From Styela clava (Eukaryota > Chordata > Ascidiacea > Stolidobranchia > Styelidae): DNA of 64,000 nt. Shown piece by piece: positions 12,801 to 23,700 of this stretch (positions are counted from its first letter, which is position 1; the number at the start of each line of letters is the position of its first letter). The stretch covers positions 13,669,135-13,733,134 of the forward strand of contig NC_135255.1 of NCBI RefSeq assembly GCF_964204865.1. The letters run 5' to 3'. Made by a program: the position numbers and the translations under genes. The notes below the pieces were generated by a model that searched no databases, was not told the origin of the DNA, and saw only the letters and a program-made list of their open reading frames with translations.

Positions 12801-15800
12801 TTTTTTGTTGTTGATAATGTACAAATAAATAGATCAATATTATTGAATGTTGGGTTTCTAGAATGTCAACGGCAAAAAGTAAAGATAGTACTTCCTGCTT
12901 CATTTTTAAGACACGTATAATCAATTATCATTTAGAATTTCGAATGTAACGTATTTGTACGGATTCTAAGTGAACTGTCGATAAATTGCTTAGATTGGGT
13001 TTTTATTCATACATAAGGCACAACTGGTAAAGATTTTGAATGTAGGCAGTAAAGCATAAAGCACTACCTGATTCATTCAGTGGGCGCATGATCGATTTTG
13101 GCGCACGATCAAAGCGGTAAAATACAGTATCTGAATTGATAAATCCATGACCGCGCACTGTCTTCCTCTAACCTAACCCAATGACCAGATTCGTCTACAG
13201 TACCATATAGCTGATGTATTTTTGAGGATTTTGAATATCATGTTTTTATGTTTGTTGATTTTAAATCTATGATTTTTCTTAGAGTCTCCCTGAAAGAACG
13301 TTGATCAACTTTTCTGAAGAAGATTTGGCTGATGCTGACGTGGACTTGGAGAGTCTTCTGTCAAATGTATTTTTATAAATTAATAATTTTTGCAAAAAAT
13401 AAGATCATTGTTAAGTTAAATATGAGGATATCACTCTTATAGATATACTCAATATAAAGATCACTCATCTTATACTCTACTATGAGATGATGTCATGTGA
13501 GACTCACTACTTATTCTTGCTGACTTATAATCAAGATGAGAAACTATGAATATTTTTTAAGAGTATTTTAATCCTTTATATGCACAAGCGGAAGTTGATG
13601 CTTAGATAGTAAACTACTATCTTTTTAGTAATTTAGTTATATTTCAGATTCTCTCATCTGCTTTTCTATGCCCTAAATAAATATGAAATTATATTTTGTT
13701 AAATATAGTTTATCTTTATTTCAAACCTTGCTACTTTTTTCGCAGAATGCTACAAACTCTTCAACTGAAATCATATCGAAAAAAGAAGGTACAATTTTTA
13801 ATTGATATTTGGTTGTTCTAATATTTTTTGTTTTACGTAACAATACCCTGAGATTTTATTAATTTTAATATGAATCGGGCTTTACAGAATCATATTTGAC
13901 CGCTAATATATGGTTATATATAATAATATGGTTGTCTGTATTTTAATGGTTTGTTATTTTAAACTTGGATCCCAACTATTTTTAACGATAATACATGTAA
14001 AATCCGTGTTCTCTCATGACTTCAACCTAATTTAGATTACCCAGTAAGAATTGAGTGATTGTGATGACTGATGATGCACTAAAACCAGTGGTGGTATTCA
14101 GGGGCTTTAGCGCCCTAGTTCTTTTTTAGGTGTTAGACTACAGCAACATTTGATTTGCACTGTATCTGTTGACGAGTGTTATATTTTGCGTTTCGAAACT
14201 TATAATTTGACTTTTATTTAAGGCATGTCATGTCAATGTAGCTCATGTAGTGGCTTTTGAATCTCGCCACTGACTCTATCTGACTGATAATGAGACCTTT
14301 ACTAACAAAATGTTGATTAAAAAACTGTCTCGGTTTACAGAGTTACCCGCAACTTTTTTCAGCCTATTATCCAAGAAAATTTATGTCTCTCTTTGTTTCT
14401 AGAGCAGGAATTCCCACCCTTAAGTGTACAAGGAGCTCTTGACACTGTTTTAAATACAACAGCAACACTCAAATCTGAAGAAGTAAGTTTGGCAGGGGCT
14501 TTTGGGAGGATTTTAGCTGAAGATGTGAGTGTTATACAACAAAACCAAACCCAAACTGCCGGGAGTAGTGGTTATGCACTTGCAGGTAAGTTATTCATAT
14601 TTGTGATTAATTCTGTCTGCCAGAGAAAATGACCATCACTAATTACCAACCAGTATATCAGTAACAATGATGTAATTTGATACTGCAAAATTTACTTAGC
14701 TTGCGTTAGAGCAGGGTGCCTCAAATGGGGCTCTCAGCGCCCTAGGGGCCAGCCATAAGCAAAGGCCTTCACTAGCATGGTTACATACCCAATCTTACGT
14801 ATTAATTGGTAATCGGCGGTTAAACTTTAAATTGTTGTTTTCATTATAAGGTCATAGACTTCCCAGTTGAAATTCTCTGACACGCCAGTTTGTTGGCTTT
14901 TTATTATAAAATGTGGCAATTGAAGTATCTGATGAAATATCATTCAAAGCAAAACTACCATATATTACGGCCAATAGGGCGCACTTTTTCCAATCTTATT
15001 TTTCTCTCAAAAACCGATCGTGCGTCTTTTGAGCCGGTGCACCTATTGTATGGACCAGGTAGTGCTTTATTCAGTTTATTGCATACACTCAAAATTAGTA
15101 CTGGACACTGGTCTATTGTTTTATATACAAACTGCCGTCTTTAACTTCCTAAAAATCGATGTGGGCTCAATGGGCCTTGTATGAATCTCAAAAGTATGAA
15201 TGTATGAATCTCAAAAGCTCAATCTAAGCAGCTTATTGACAGTGTGCCATATGATTCGTAAAATACATTATTTTTCTGAAAAGCATCCAGGCAACCCTCC
15301 CCCTCCCCCCTCATGGGGTCCAGATCTTGAGAGTCTTTGGAGGAAAGTTTGAGAACCACTGCACTAAGGCATAGTGACGGAGTGTATCCAAATTTAACAT
15401 TATTTCTTATGTATATTGCACACATTATCAAAGAGTATAGAAAATTAAAACTACCATACCATTTTGTAATAAGACATAAAGTGGTATATTCGACTGTCAA
15501 TAAAGCTCGCATTTCCAATGTTGTCCAGAATATCCTGAATACATAATTAATACAAATATCTATTTTTCTAGGTTCAGTATTGGCTGGAGAGATTCGAAAC
15601 ATCAATACAAAGGGAGTTTCGATTAATTATGACCAAGCGAGGCAAGTATCAGCTGGATCTCGTCTTCCGAGAGGAACAAACACAGTTGTGTCAGTTCGTG
15701 ATACCAGACTATTGGTTGGAGTAAGTTTAAATAATTTTTCTAATGACATCAATGGTATTGGTACTATAATGAGGATAGGTTACATATGCAGGCTATGGAA

Positions 15801-18800
15801 AGATGGATCTACTAGCATCACAGAATTCAAATTTTTTTGTACAACAAATTCTTATATTAAATAATTGGGATAATTAATATTATAGAATGACTTTGTTTTA
15901 GATACTGATAGATTACTGATATGATTGGAACTTTGCACCCCAAGTAAAATTATACATAAATAAAAAACAATAAGATAGGGAAAATTGGAATAAAATTATG
16001 GCCTAACCCTAACCTGGTACACATACTACGTTCCGGTGTCCGCCATCTTGATTCACATACTTCGGGAGTACCAGCTACAATATTTACATTAATAAGAAAG
16101 AATTATTAAGCGACAGAAAGTTAATCAGGCAGTATAATCATGATGTACCAACAGTTGAGCATTCAAAATCAAACATGGCAGAAGCGCCAATATTCCATTT
16201 ATCTTCTTGTTTTTGCAGAATAAGATTCAAGTTATTCAAAATGTGAGATCAGGTCAAGGAGTGCAGAATTCTCAGCTAAGTAACAGCCTTCGACCTTTGG
16301 TAAAGAAAGGAACCAAACTAGGACCGGCGAAAATTGGACAACTCACCACAAAAGGCATAACATCCGTCAGAACCTACAAAAATCCTGTGGTTGCTGTACT
16401 ATCAGTTGGAAGACAGGTACCATAGTAATTCTATCTCCAATCTCATTTCTATATTTTTTGTTTATAGTTGTCTGACAACTCCCTTTAGTTGGGAATATCA
16501 AGTGTATTTGCAGTGCAGAACATTAATCACTCATTGGTACCATTACATATATTCAAACAGTGCACGAGGACACACATTTCCAACTTGGTTTCCGAAGTAT
16601 ATTTCCTTACACTCCTAAGCTTCTTGAACAAAAAGCTCTAAATTTAGACAAAAAACTCAACTCTTAATGACAAGCAAATACATTTTTATTTTTGAAAAGT
16701 TAGTCTAATTTTTTCCCTAAATTCACATTCCTTTTTTAAATACTCATGTAAAAGGATATTGAAGCTACAAATCACATAACAATACAATCGTCTCTTCGTC
16801 AACATTCGGTTGTTCCATTGGACATTGGCATCATATCAGAAGAAAAAGAAATTTTATTTGCATCTATCAGCCAAGCTATAGCAAAAGGTAAGATGACCAG
16901 ATAAGTTTCTATACCAGTTGTTTGCAAAAAACGTGTTCAAAAACAGGGTGTTCATAATGTCCAATTTTATTATTTTGTTACAAAGTCAGTTAGCAATATA
17001 TTTTCTGTTTGTTTCATTTTATTCAGTGTCAATTCAAGTTTTTTTTTTCTTTATACACCTTTATTATATCATATGCCCACCATTAAATGGATTAGACGAA
17101 TCTGAAACGAACATTACAACAAATTACTGGTTAACTAACCATTCCTAAACCTGACATGAGCTGGTAACAAGGCGAGAGGCGTATTTCATCATATGGTTTG
17201 GCTATCTTATTAGCTTTACTCTCCCCTGTGATAAATTTCCTAGAGCATTCGTAGCAAATGCTAATTCTATCTCACCGAAGAAATGTTGCGTCGCTTTATT
17301 TATTCTGCAGATATTATAATGGACTTCTTCGGAACTTACTCCTCTAAAAAAATATTTATTCCCGAAGTTTTTATTCCACGAACCTCAGTTGAATGGGTAA
17401 CTCATCACCGCATACCTGTTTTCCTGATCGTATTAACAAACAACTGCTTCAAATCTAGCGACATTCGGTACTTACTAACTCGCAATACCCCACTATAAGT
17501 CTCAGTAGGTATTGGCACTTTAGTGGTCACCTGCTGCTTCCGCATTCTTTGAGAAAATTTGCTTATAGAAAAATGTACAAACCATTATAAACATCTGGCA
17601 TTACATGTATTTTCATGTGTGGCATAGCTGAGCAATGGTGGGGTTGTCTGCTATTTGGTTATTTTGATACAAAACCTTTTACATCCAGCTGATGTTATTG
17701 TTATTGGAAGCAAATCAGAGGCCAGCAGAGATGTTATTAGATCACTGATTAGGAATAAATTTGAAGCCATTGTTCATTTCGGGACTGTTTCGATGCTTCC
17801 GTGGTAAGTATAAAAGTTGTTGCTAGAGTTCGTTCTCGGTAGGAAATTTGTTTTTAAATCAGTGGTACACTCCGCAGACCTTCCTGCAAGACCGCCAGTC
17901 TGCAAAATTAGTTCTGCAATTTCCCAGTCCACAAAAAAAGTTGAGAACTACTGTTTTAAATGCTTATCCTGTACACAAGGTCTTGGTTTTTCTAAAAGTT
18001 TGAATTTCTAGGGTACCGAGCTATTATGCTACAACGAGATATGAAACTGACAGAAAATTATTCTTTGTCCTACCAGGTGAGTGATGCATAATAATTTCTC
18101 ATGTCGACTTGGCTTGCTCACCATCACTCAGGGTGTGATAGATTTGAGTAGGCGATGCCGAACTGGAAAGATTACGGTTCATCCAAACTTTATTAGATCC
18201 TTACCTAGTTGATTGTGCAAAATGGAAGATGTATGAGCACATCGCAGTAATTGTAACTTTGTGGTGTTCATATTTCCAGCGTATTGACCATTATGACATT
18301 TCCATTATTTTCTCAAGCGGGTCTCATCAAACTGGGGGTTCAAAAAGGCTCAATGGGGTCATTGGTTACCCATAATTGTCAGAACTAGCTATACTCGCTC
18401 TTCTTCTTTTATCCTTCTAATAGTTTTCGACACTAACTTAAACATCGATCAAACCGGAATCAAGCCAAGGATCGATCTTTTGTGTGACAATATTCACCTC
18501 GGTCTCATTAAAGTTCCTGAGGGCCGCAAAAAAAAAAAATTGTCTTTTTAGAATACAATTATGAAGCTTGTGTATAAGGGGTGCATCTTGCAAAAGTACA
18601 GTGGTATACTATACCTTAAACGACATGCTATTTACAAGGAAAAATCATTATGTACGAATTGAACTAATCATAATTATCTTGTTTATTAAGAGTGTCCTTT
18701 GGCAAGTATTCTGTGCACATTGTATATTGTTCCTGCTTTGAGAAAATTGGGAGGTCTTGAAAATACAAAGAATACTGTAATCAAAGCTAAGGTATTGATC

Positions 18801-19792
18801 TTTGTTTATGTCTCACAGTATGGAAAAATTATAGAAAAGAAAATGACCTAAGAAAACTGTAATTTCTTCTCGACATCAATCAAGAATATAGCATATCACT
18901 AACTAATCTGTTGAGGTTTATTTTCCTAAGGTCGTTCACACTTCTTAAAAGAGTTATTACTGGACATTTCATGGTTTCGCGTAAATTGGTTGTTAGTTAG
19001 GTCCAGGGTTATACGGATTGTCTTGTTCCTAAATTTGTGACCTTGATATTGAGTCTGGGACTCGAGCGACATACAGGGATGTACAAAATGAATTTTATGT
19101 ATTGGGAATGTTTTCATTTTAAGGCATTTAATATCTGATTGTCAGACAAAAAATAAACCAATTTTACACCTCCAGCTCAAACATAGAAAAAATTCGTTAT
19201 ATTCGAATGAATAAAGATGTGTGAAATTCATTATACAATTCTTACCATACGTGTGTTTTAGTTTAGTTTGTCTTTTTATATTTACCTGTATTTCGAGGAC
19301 CCTTAATTTGGATATACTTCATCTGGGTCCAGTTACTGTGAGACTCAGACCACCAAGTCAAGTCGTGAGATCTTCTTCGCTTGACTGTGTTGGGTCTCGA
19401 ACGTATTTTCCTGTGGTCTCTGTTTTAACTGTGAAGCTGCCTCATAATAAACCACAAATCCGGAATCTTCTGATTCTTTCAACACACAGAATAAAATCCA
19501 TTTTCTGTGACACATGCTAATAAATTCAGTTAGGTTATAAGTAATCATGTTTCCTTCATTTATTTAGTTGTCAAATGACCAACCGCTCAAACAAGATCCA
19601 GAATATTTGCAATGTCAAGTTAGCTGGCGACCACAAGAAACCGTTCCATTTGTGGAAAACATTGGGATCAACTTGGGTGAACAAGAAGCTTACGATGCCA
19701 GTGCAATTCTTGTGCTTCCAGCCAAAAGTAATCAGTTGTCTTTACTGAGAAAGGGAGATACCGTTGACATTATTTTAATAAGAAGTGTTTGA
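6826..19792 (+). CDS. GPHN: gephyrin/cinnamon homologue: MogA-like domain plus degenerate MoeA-like domain
   Basis: Seventeen exons, 677 residues: 6826-6943, 8425-8503, 9296-9353, 9847-10034, 10405-10471, 10679-10779, 11039-11165, 13283-13366, 13746-13788, 14403-14585, 15572-15720, 16219-16416, 16755-16887, 17689-17803, 18012-18076, 18691-18791, 19568-19792. The G domain (about 33-205) keeps VSD at 40-42, PDE at 78-80, the TTGGTG loop at 102-107, RDITPEAT from 111 and Ser137. These match the molybdopterin-adenylyltransferase residues of the family, so this half looks active. A short acidic linker (about 206-288) follows. The E domain (about 290-677) aligns throughout, including its C-terminal beta barrel, but the MoeA motifs are altered (see findings). 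In animals gephyrin completes molybdenum cofactor synthesis and scaffolds glycine/GABA-A receptors. The start codon follows an acceptor-like TTTCAG ending at 6814. The introns carry several DNA transposons. Confidence 0.93.
11473..12059. mobile_element. non-autonomous hAT-like element in gephyrin intron
   Basis: Left end CAGTGGTTCCCAACATGG; the right end reads as its approximate reverse complement, ending AAATCACTG. Flanking octamers TTCTAATC and TTTTATTC match at 6 of 8. An internal block (AATTGCTTAGATT...CATACATAAGGC) recurs at about 12974-13140, and a related stretch lies inside the element at 14712-15361, so these belong to one family. Confidence 0.65.
12080..12300. mobile_element. GGTACTCC MITE, full copy (hAT-like)
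   Basis: Terminal inverted repeats of about 33 bp beginning GGTACTCCCGAAGTATGTGA, with perfect 8-bp target duplications ATAATATC (12072-12079 and 12301-12308). The interior carries GATTAGGGTTAGGC and its rough mirror GGCCTAACCTTAACC. It sits 20 bp after the end of the previous element, in gephyrin intron 7. This is the reference copy for the family. Confidence 0.9.
12974..13140. repeat. fragment related to the 11473-12059 hAT-like element
   Basis: Shares AAATTGCTTAGATT, TTTTTATTCATACATAAGGC and CATGATCGATTTT in the same order as the element at 11473-12059, with internal deletions. No termini are visible. Confidence 0.6.
14712..15361. mobile_element. hAT-like non-autonomous element in gephyrin intron 10
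   Basis: The left end CAGGGTGCCTCAAA pairs with the right end TTTGAGAACCACTG, with mismatches. The interior shares AATTGCTTAGATT-type sequence, in inverted form, with the elements near 11.5 and 13 kb. Flanking octamers are poorly conserved, so the exact ends are less certain than for other copies. A 128-codon minus-strand frame over its right part has no recognisable domain. Confidence 0.5.
15981..16072. mobile_element. GGTACTCC MITE, half copy
   Basis: Reads as one half of the 12080-12300 element, running from AAAATTGGAATAAAATTAT through CCTAACCCTAACC and CGCCATCTTGATTCACATAC to GGGAGTACC. The partner inverted repeat is missing. It lies in gephyrin intron 11, about 145 bp before the next exon. 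Confidence 0.8.
17141..17236. repeat. dispersed repeat, copy 1 of 2
   Basis: Shares ordered blocks with 49383-49479: ATTCC-A-ACCTGACATGA-CTGG, AGGCGT, a GGCTATCTTAT/AGCCATCTCAT stretch and CTCTCCCC-GTGATAAAT. It lies in gephyrin intron 13. No termini or coding capacity seen. Confidence 0.6.
17860..17953. mobile_element. 94-bp hAT-like mini-MITE with perfect 8-bp target duplication
   Basis: Begins CAGTGGTACACTCC and ends TTGAGAACTACTG. The outer bases form CAGT-type inverted ends, and both sides carry the identical octamer TTTTAAAT (17852-17859 and 17954-17961). It occupies almost half of the 208-bp gephyrin intron 14. Confidence 0.82.
18474..18535. repeat. dispersed repeat, copy without the intron-like insert
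   Basis: Reads TTTTGTGTGACAATATTCAC, then CTCGGTCTCATTAAAG directly followed by TTCCTGAGGGCCGC. In the related copies at 27868-27985 and 53990-54125 (opposite strand) a GT...AG segment separates these two parts. It lies in gephyrin intron 15. Confidence 0.65.
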
Positions 19793-20767
19793 TTTATGAC
19801 TGAAATTATGTATATATGGTGCTGTTAATATGCTTTTCCAACTTTTCTAGCTCATCTGCAACTAAATACCCTAGTAATTATTGACTTGGCTAGATATAAC
19901 ACTTGTAATGGTGCACTTGGTTTTCTACGAGTTTATCATTCATGTCCCTTTTGTCTCACTTTCACTGTAATTTGCATATATTTATTGTGTGTTACCATAC
20001 AACAATATCGTTTTTTGATAGTTTATATAAGTGGGTGGGTGACCCATGCATATGCAGTTTACTGGAATGGGACAAACTAAAGCCATCTGTGAATGGTTTA
20101 TTAGCCCGCTACAAATTTGTAAAATATCAATTTTCAAACTATGATAAGTTCTTTTTGATATTGCTTGTCGTGATGAAGAATCCTCCTTGCTTGCTAAATT
20201 CAGACTGAATCAGTTCTGGGAAAAATCTACAATCAAGTCTAAACTCCGGGTTAAAAAATTTGATGTATGCAAGCGATTACTCACGGAATTGTACAAATCA
20301 TATGAAGTGCTCTTATGAATCCACTGGTCTACAGCAACCATTTCTCATGCGAAATAAAACTTGTACAAATGAATTATATTTTGTGTAATGCTGTGAAAAT
20401 GTGTGGCATTGCAGATGCATGGGGCAGACTGAAAGGGTTTGTAAGCTTTAAGAAAACAGTGGCGATCGCTAGTTCACATAATTAAACTAAAATCTGTTTT
20501 CTCACATGTTTGAAGTTGTAGCTCTCTGTGTATTTTATTAGTCACGAGGATGAAAATGTCTCAAAAACATACAACAGTGCTGCCGAACAAGGACGTTCGT
20601 TTATTTAAAAATGTTAAAATGGCAATGATAAAAATATTTTAAAAACAATGAACAGAAATTTATAAAAACTTTTGAATAAAAGGAGTGAACATTATTGAAC
20701 TCTCTCAAAAACGCACAAGAACTAAGCAAAATTTTTGTCGTTATAAACTTCTATGCTTCCATCAATC
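19793..20767. other. convergent spacer between gephyrin and REC8 3' ends
   Basis: Spacer of 975 bp between tail-to-tail genes. It holds an AATAAA on the plus strand at 20353-20358, far downstream of the gephyrin stop. On the other strand TTTATT at 20600-20605 (AATAAA for REC8) lies about 165 bp past its stop. No gene recognised. Confidence 0.6.
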
Positions 20768-23700
20768 TCACACCACGAGTGGCCGCTGCTCTATCTTAAT
20801 TTCTCCATAAATTTCTTTCTGCTTTATTACAACGGACCTAGCCTTTGCACATGCTGAAAATAAACCTCTGTTTAACGTATATACCTCTAGCTAACTAGAT
20901 CTGTTTCTAATTCTGCCACTTACGATGCAAAATAAACTATTTCACAGGATATGTGCTCTTATCATTATATAACACACCCTCTCTTTATGCACTTAATACA
21001 ACTAAATAACCTACCGTATTTCCCGGCGAATTCTAGACCCAAATTGGCCTGATTTTGGAGGTGCCGTCTTATTGGGCGAGTATGATAATTTTCATTTTTT
21101 CGGGTCGGCGTATTATTCAATTCGGACCATAGAATACCTTGGGCGATAGCATCCCCATAACTTCCCGACAAGGTATATTTAAATCAATCTACGTTCTCGC
21201 GCTGTGAATCTGGAATTTCAACGCTGTGATTATCATATTTGAAGTTACCGCATTTGTGTGTGCATCACGAGTGACGGGCTATTACCGATACCTTACCTTG
21301 GGCACAATTAGATTAAAATAGTTTGCATTCCCGTAGCTGTCATGAACTGAATATCACGCTACAAGAAAACGTCATTATGGGATATTTTAACGAATGTGCA
21401 AACGCGGGGAATGATCAGAAGCCGTTGCATAGTAATTTGAGGGTTCCATTACATTTGAACCCATGACAATTGCACCTGCATACTATTTCACCTATGGAAA
21501 TTTTTTTGTTTTACGGATATTTGAACCCATACTAACCCTAACCCATGGGTTTTAGCACCTGGATATAGATTGAACCCGCGGATATACACATGGGTTCAAA
21601 TGTACGTACGTTCACCTGATTTGAGATTCCGATTTTGATGCGATTTTACTGCCCGTCTTATTGGGAGGTTATGTGCAAAAACCCATTTTTTCAGGCATAA
21701 AAGCGGGGCTCGTCTTAGTCACCGGGTAAACTTATTTGCCAGGAAAAACCGTATATGTTAACATTGGTTCATACTTTAAAACCAACTACAATCACTTACC
21801 GAGCAGTCCATAAAACCTTCTAGCAGCTTCAGATCTCGAAGTTGATCTTGCTGGAGCAAGCATTGAGAATGTAACATGATCGTATTCTTCCCACAATGCT
21901 TTCACTTTTCTGAAGCAATTTAACAAGTTGTAAACCTGATTATTATGCTGTTTTCTATTTGTATTATGACATATATTGAAACCCTACACAAGGAGTATTC
22001 AGATGCCCATGCAAAAATAATTGGTATCGAAATATAGTTTGATTAACTGCGAGTTCTTCCTACTTTTTGACTTGACAGTGCTGATAGTTGCCAGCAGGAT
22101 GGTTGAACGATATAGAATTACAACAAAGGAAAATATAAAAATGGGAGAATCACAGCACAGTCAATTGTATGGGCCATACCAAATAAATGAAAATTTGTCA
22201 GATGTGTTTAGTGTCAAACGTCTGTCGTTTTTTTGCATGATTGCATTACGTGCACTGCTCCATTTGGAAGGACAAAAACAGACCGATTTTTTAGTGTCAA
22301 AGTCGCTCAATTATAGAATTTTTATTCAGTTTCACTGTTATATCTTGTTTTGCTTTGAAAGGTAGTCCACAATCTAAAAAATACTTGCGACTAAATTTTT
22401 TATTTGGTGAAAAGATTTTATAATATTCCCACACACAAATAGGCATTTCAAAGATGCACATCGACATTCTAAATATTCATTTATTCTAAATCAAGCCGAG
22501 TTTATAGCTTGGTAAAAACTGGTGAAAAACATACTCAAGCACAGAAGCCTCTTGAAACTGATCCATCCCCAGTTGCATATCATCGTCGATCAGTTGCAAT
22601 GGTTCTTGAAAAGAAGGTTCTGTAACCACATCTGGCATATCTATGCTACTAGGTTGCTCTGGTACTGGTGGCAACAAGTCCCTATTGTTGTGAACATATA
22701 AAAACATTGAAATGTATTATATTTTTTTTTGTCAATTATTTGCTTGTACACAGGAAGCAAGACACTAAACATTACTCTCAGAATGCATCACATATGCTAA
22801 AAACTTTTTAGCTACTGTGACAAAATGCATGACCGTACTACTTCATGTCCATATATTCAAGCATCACGCTCTTGTTTCTAACCAGCTCTTCAGCCCAGGT
22901 TCGAGTACCAGTAATTGGTCTATTACAAAGACTAAACTACAGAAAACGATTTCCATAGAATCTCATATGTATTTAATCAACCTATACAAATAAAACATTG
23001 AAAGGTCGTGGGAGCTAAATTTTCTACAATGTCTTGAGTTTTGAACTAAAAATATTCAGAACAACTCACATGTCAAATATATCTTCTCTTAGTGAAGAAT
23101 GATCCTTGCTAGTACCATCTATAACAAATAATTTGATATTAATATTTGTTACGACATTCAAATAGAGTCTCACTCGCTCACAAAATATTCCCCTTCATTT
23201 ATGTTTCTCTTTACTTTGTTTCACATAAATCAATATAAATCTGGTTAAATCTTCTCAAATTACTTTCTCAAAGGTGATTATGACTCTAATTACCTGATTT
23301 CGAAACCAAATATCCAGCACAAGTAAATGAATATGTTTCATGTCTCGGTTGCTGTAATTTTTGTACCTAATTACTCATCGATTTTAATCGGTAAGTATGT
23401 TGATAGGTATTTGTCTGTTTGTCTGTTAGATGCACGCGATATCTCACGAAAGCGAGATTGAATCTGCTCCAGATTTTGCATGTGCATTGATCATATGTCG
23501 GACCAGAAGCCTATTGATTTTGGATGAATTATGTCGTATAATTAGCGAGTTCGATAAGTATCGATAAGTTCGGTCTCTGACCGATATTCTCGTTTCTTGG
23601 TTTGCGGCCCGCGTGGTCAATAAATTTCAAAAAGTGTCCCGCGACATGTTTTGAGTTGGAGACCTCTGTTCTAATCATATGCATGAAATCCAACAGAGAA

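Noticed and set aside
15219-15605. 128-codon minus-strand open frame
   Set aside because: It overlaps an hAT-like element and a gephyrin exon on the other strand; no domain recognised.
22486-22535. REC8 ending at the stop at 22486
   Set aside because: A good GTATGT donor after 22535 joins in frame to two further exons (21909-21800, 20853-20768) that encode the conserved winged helix.
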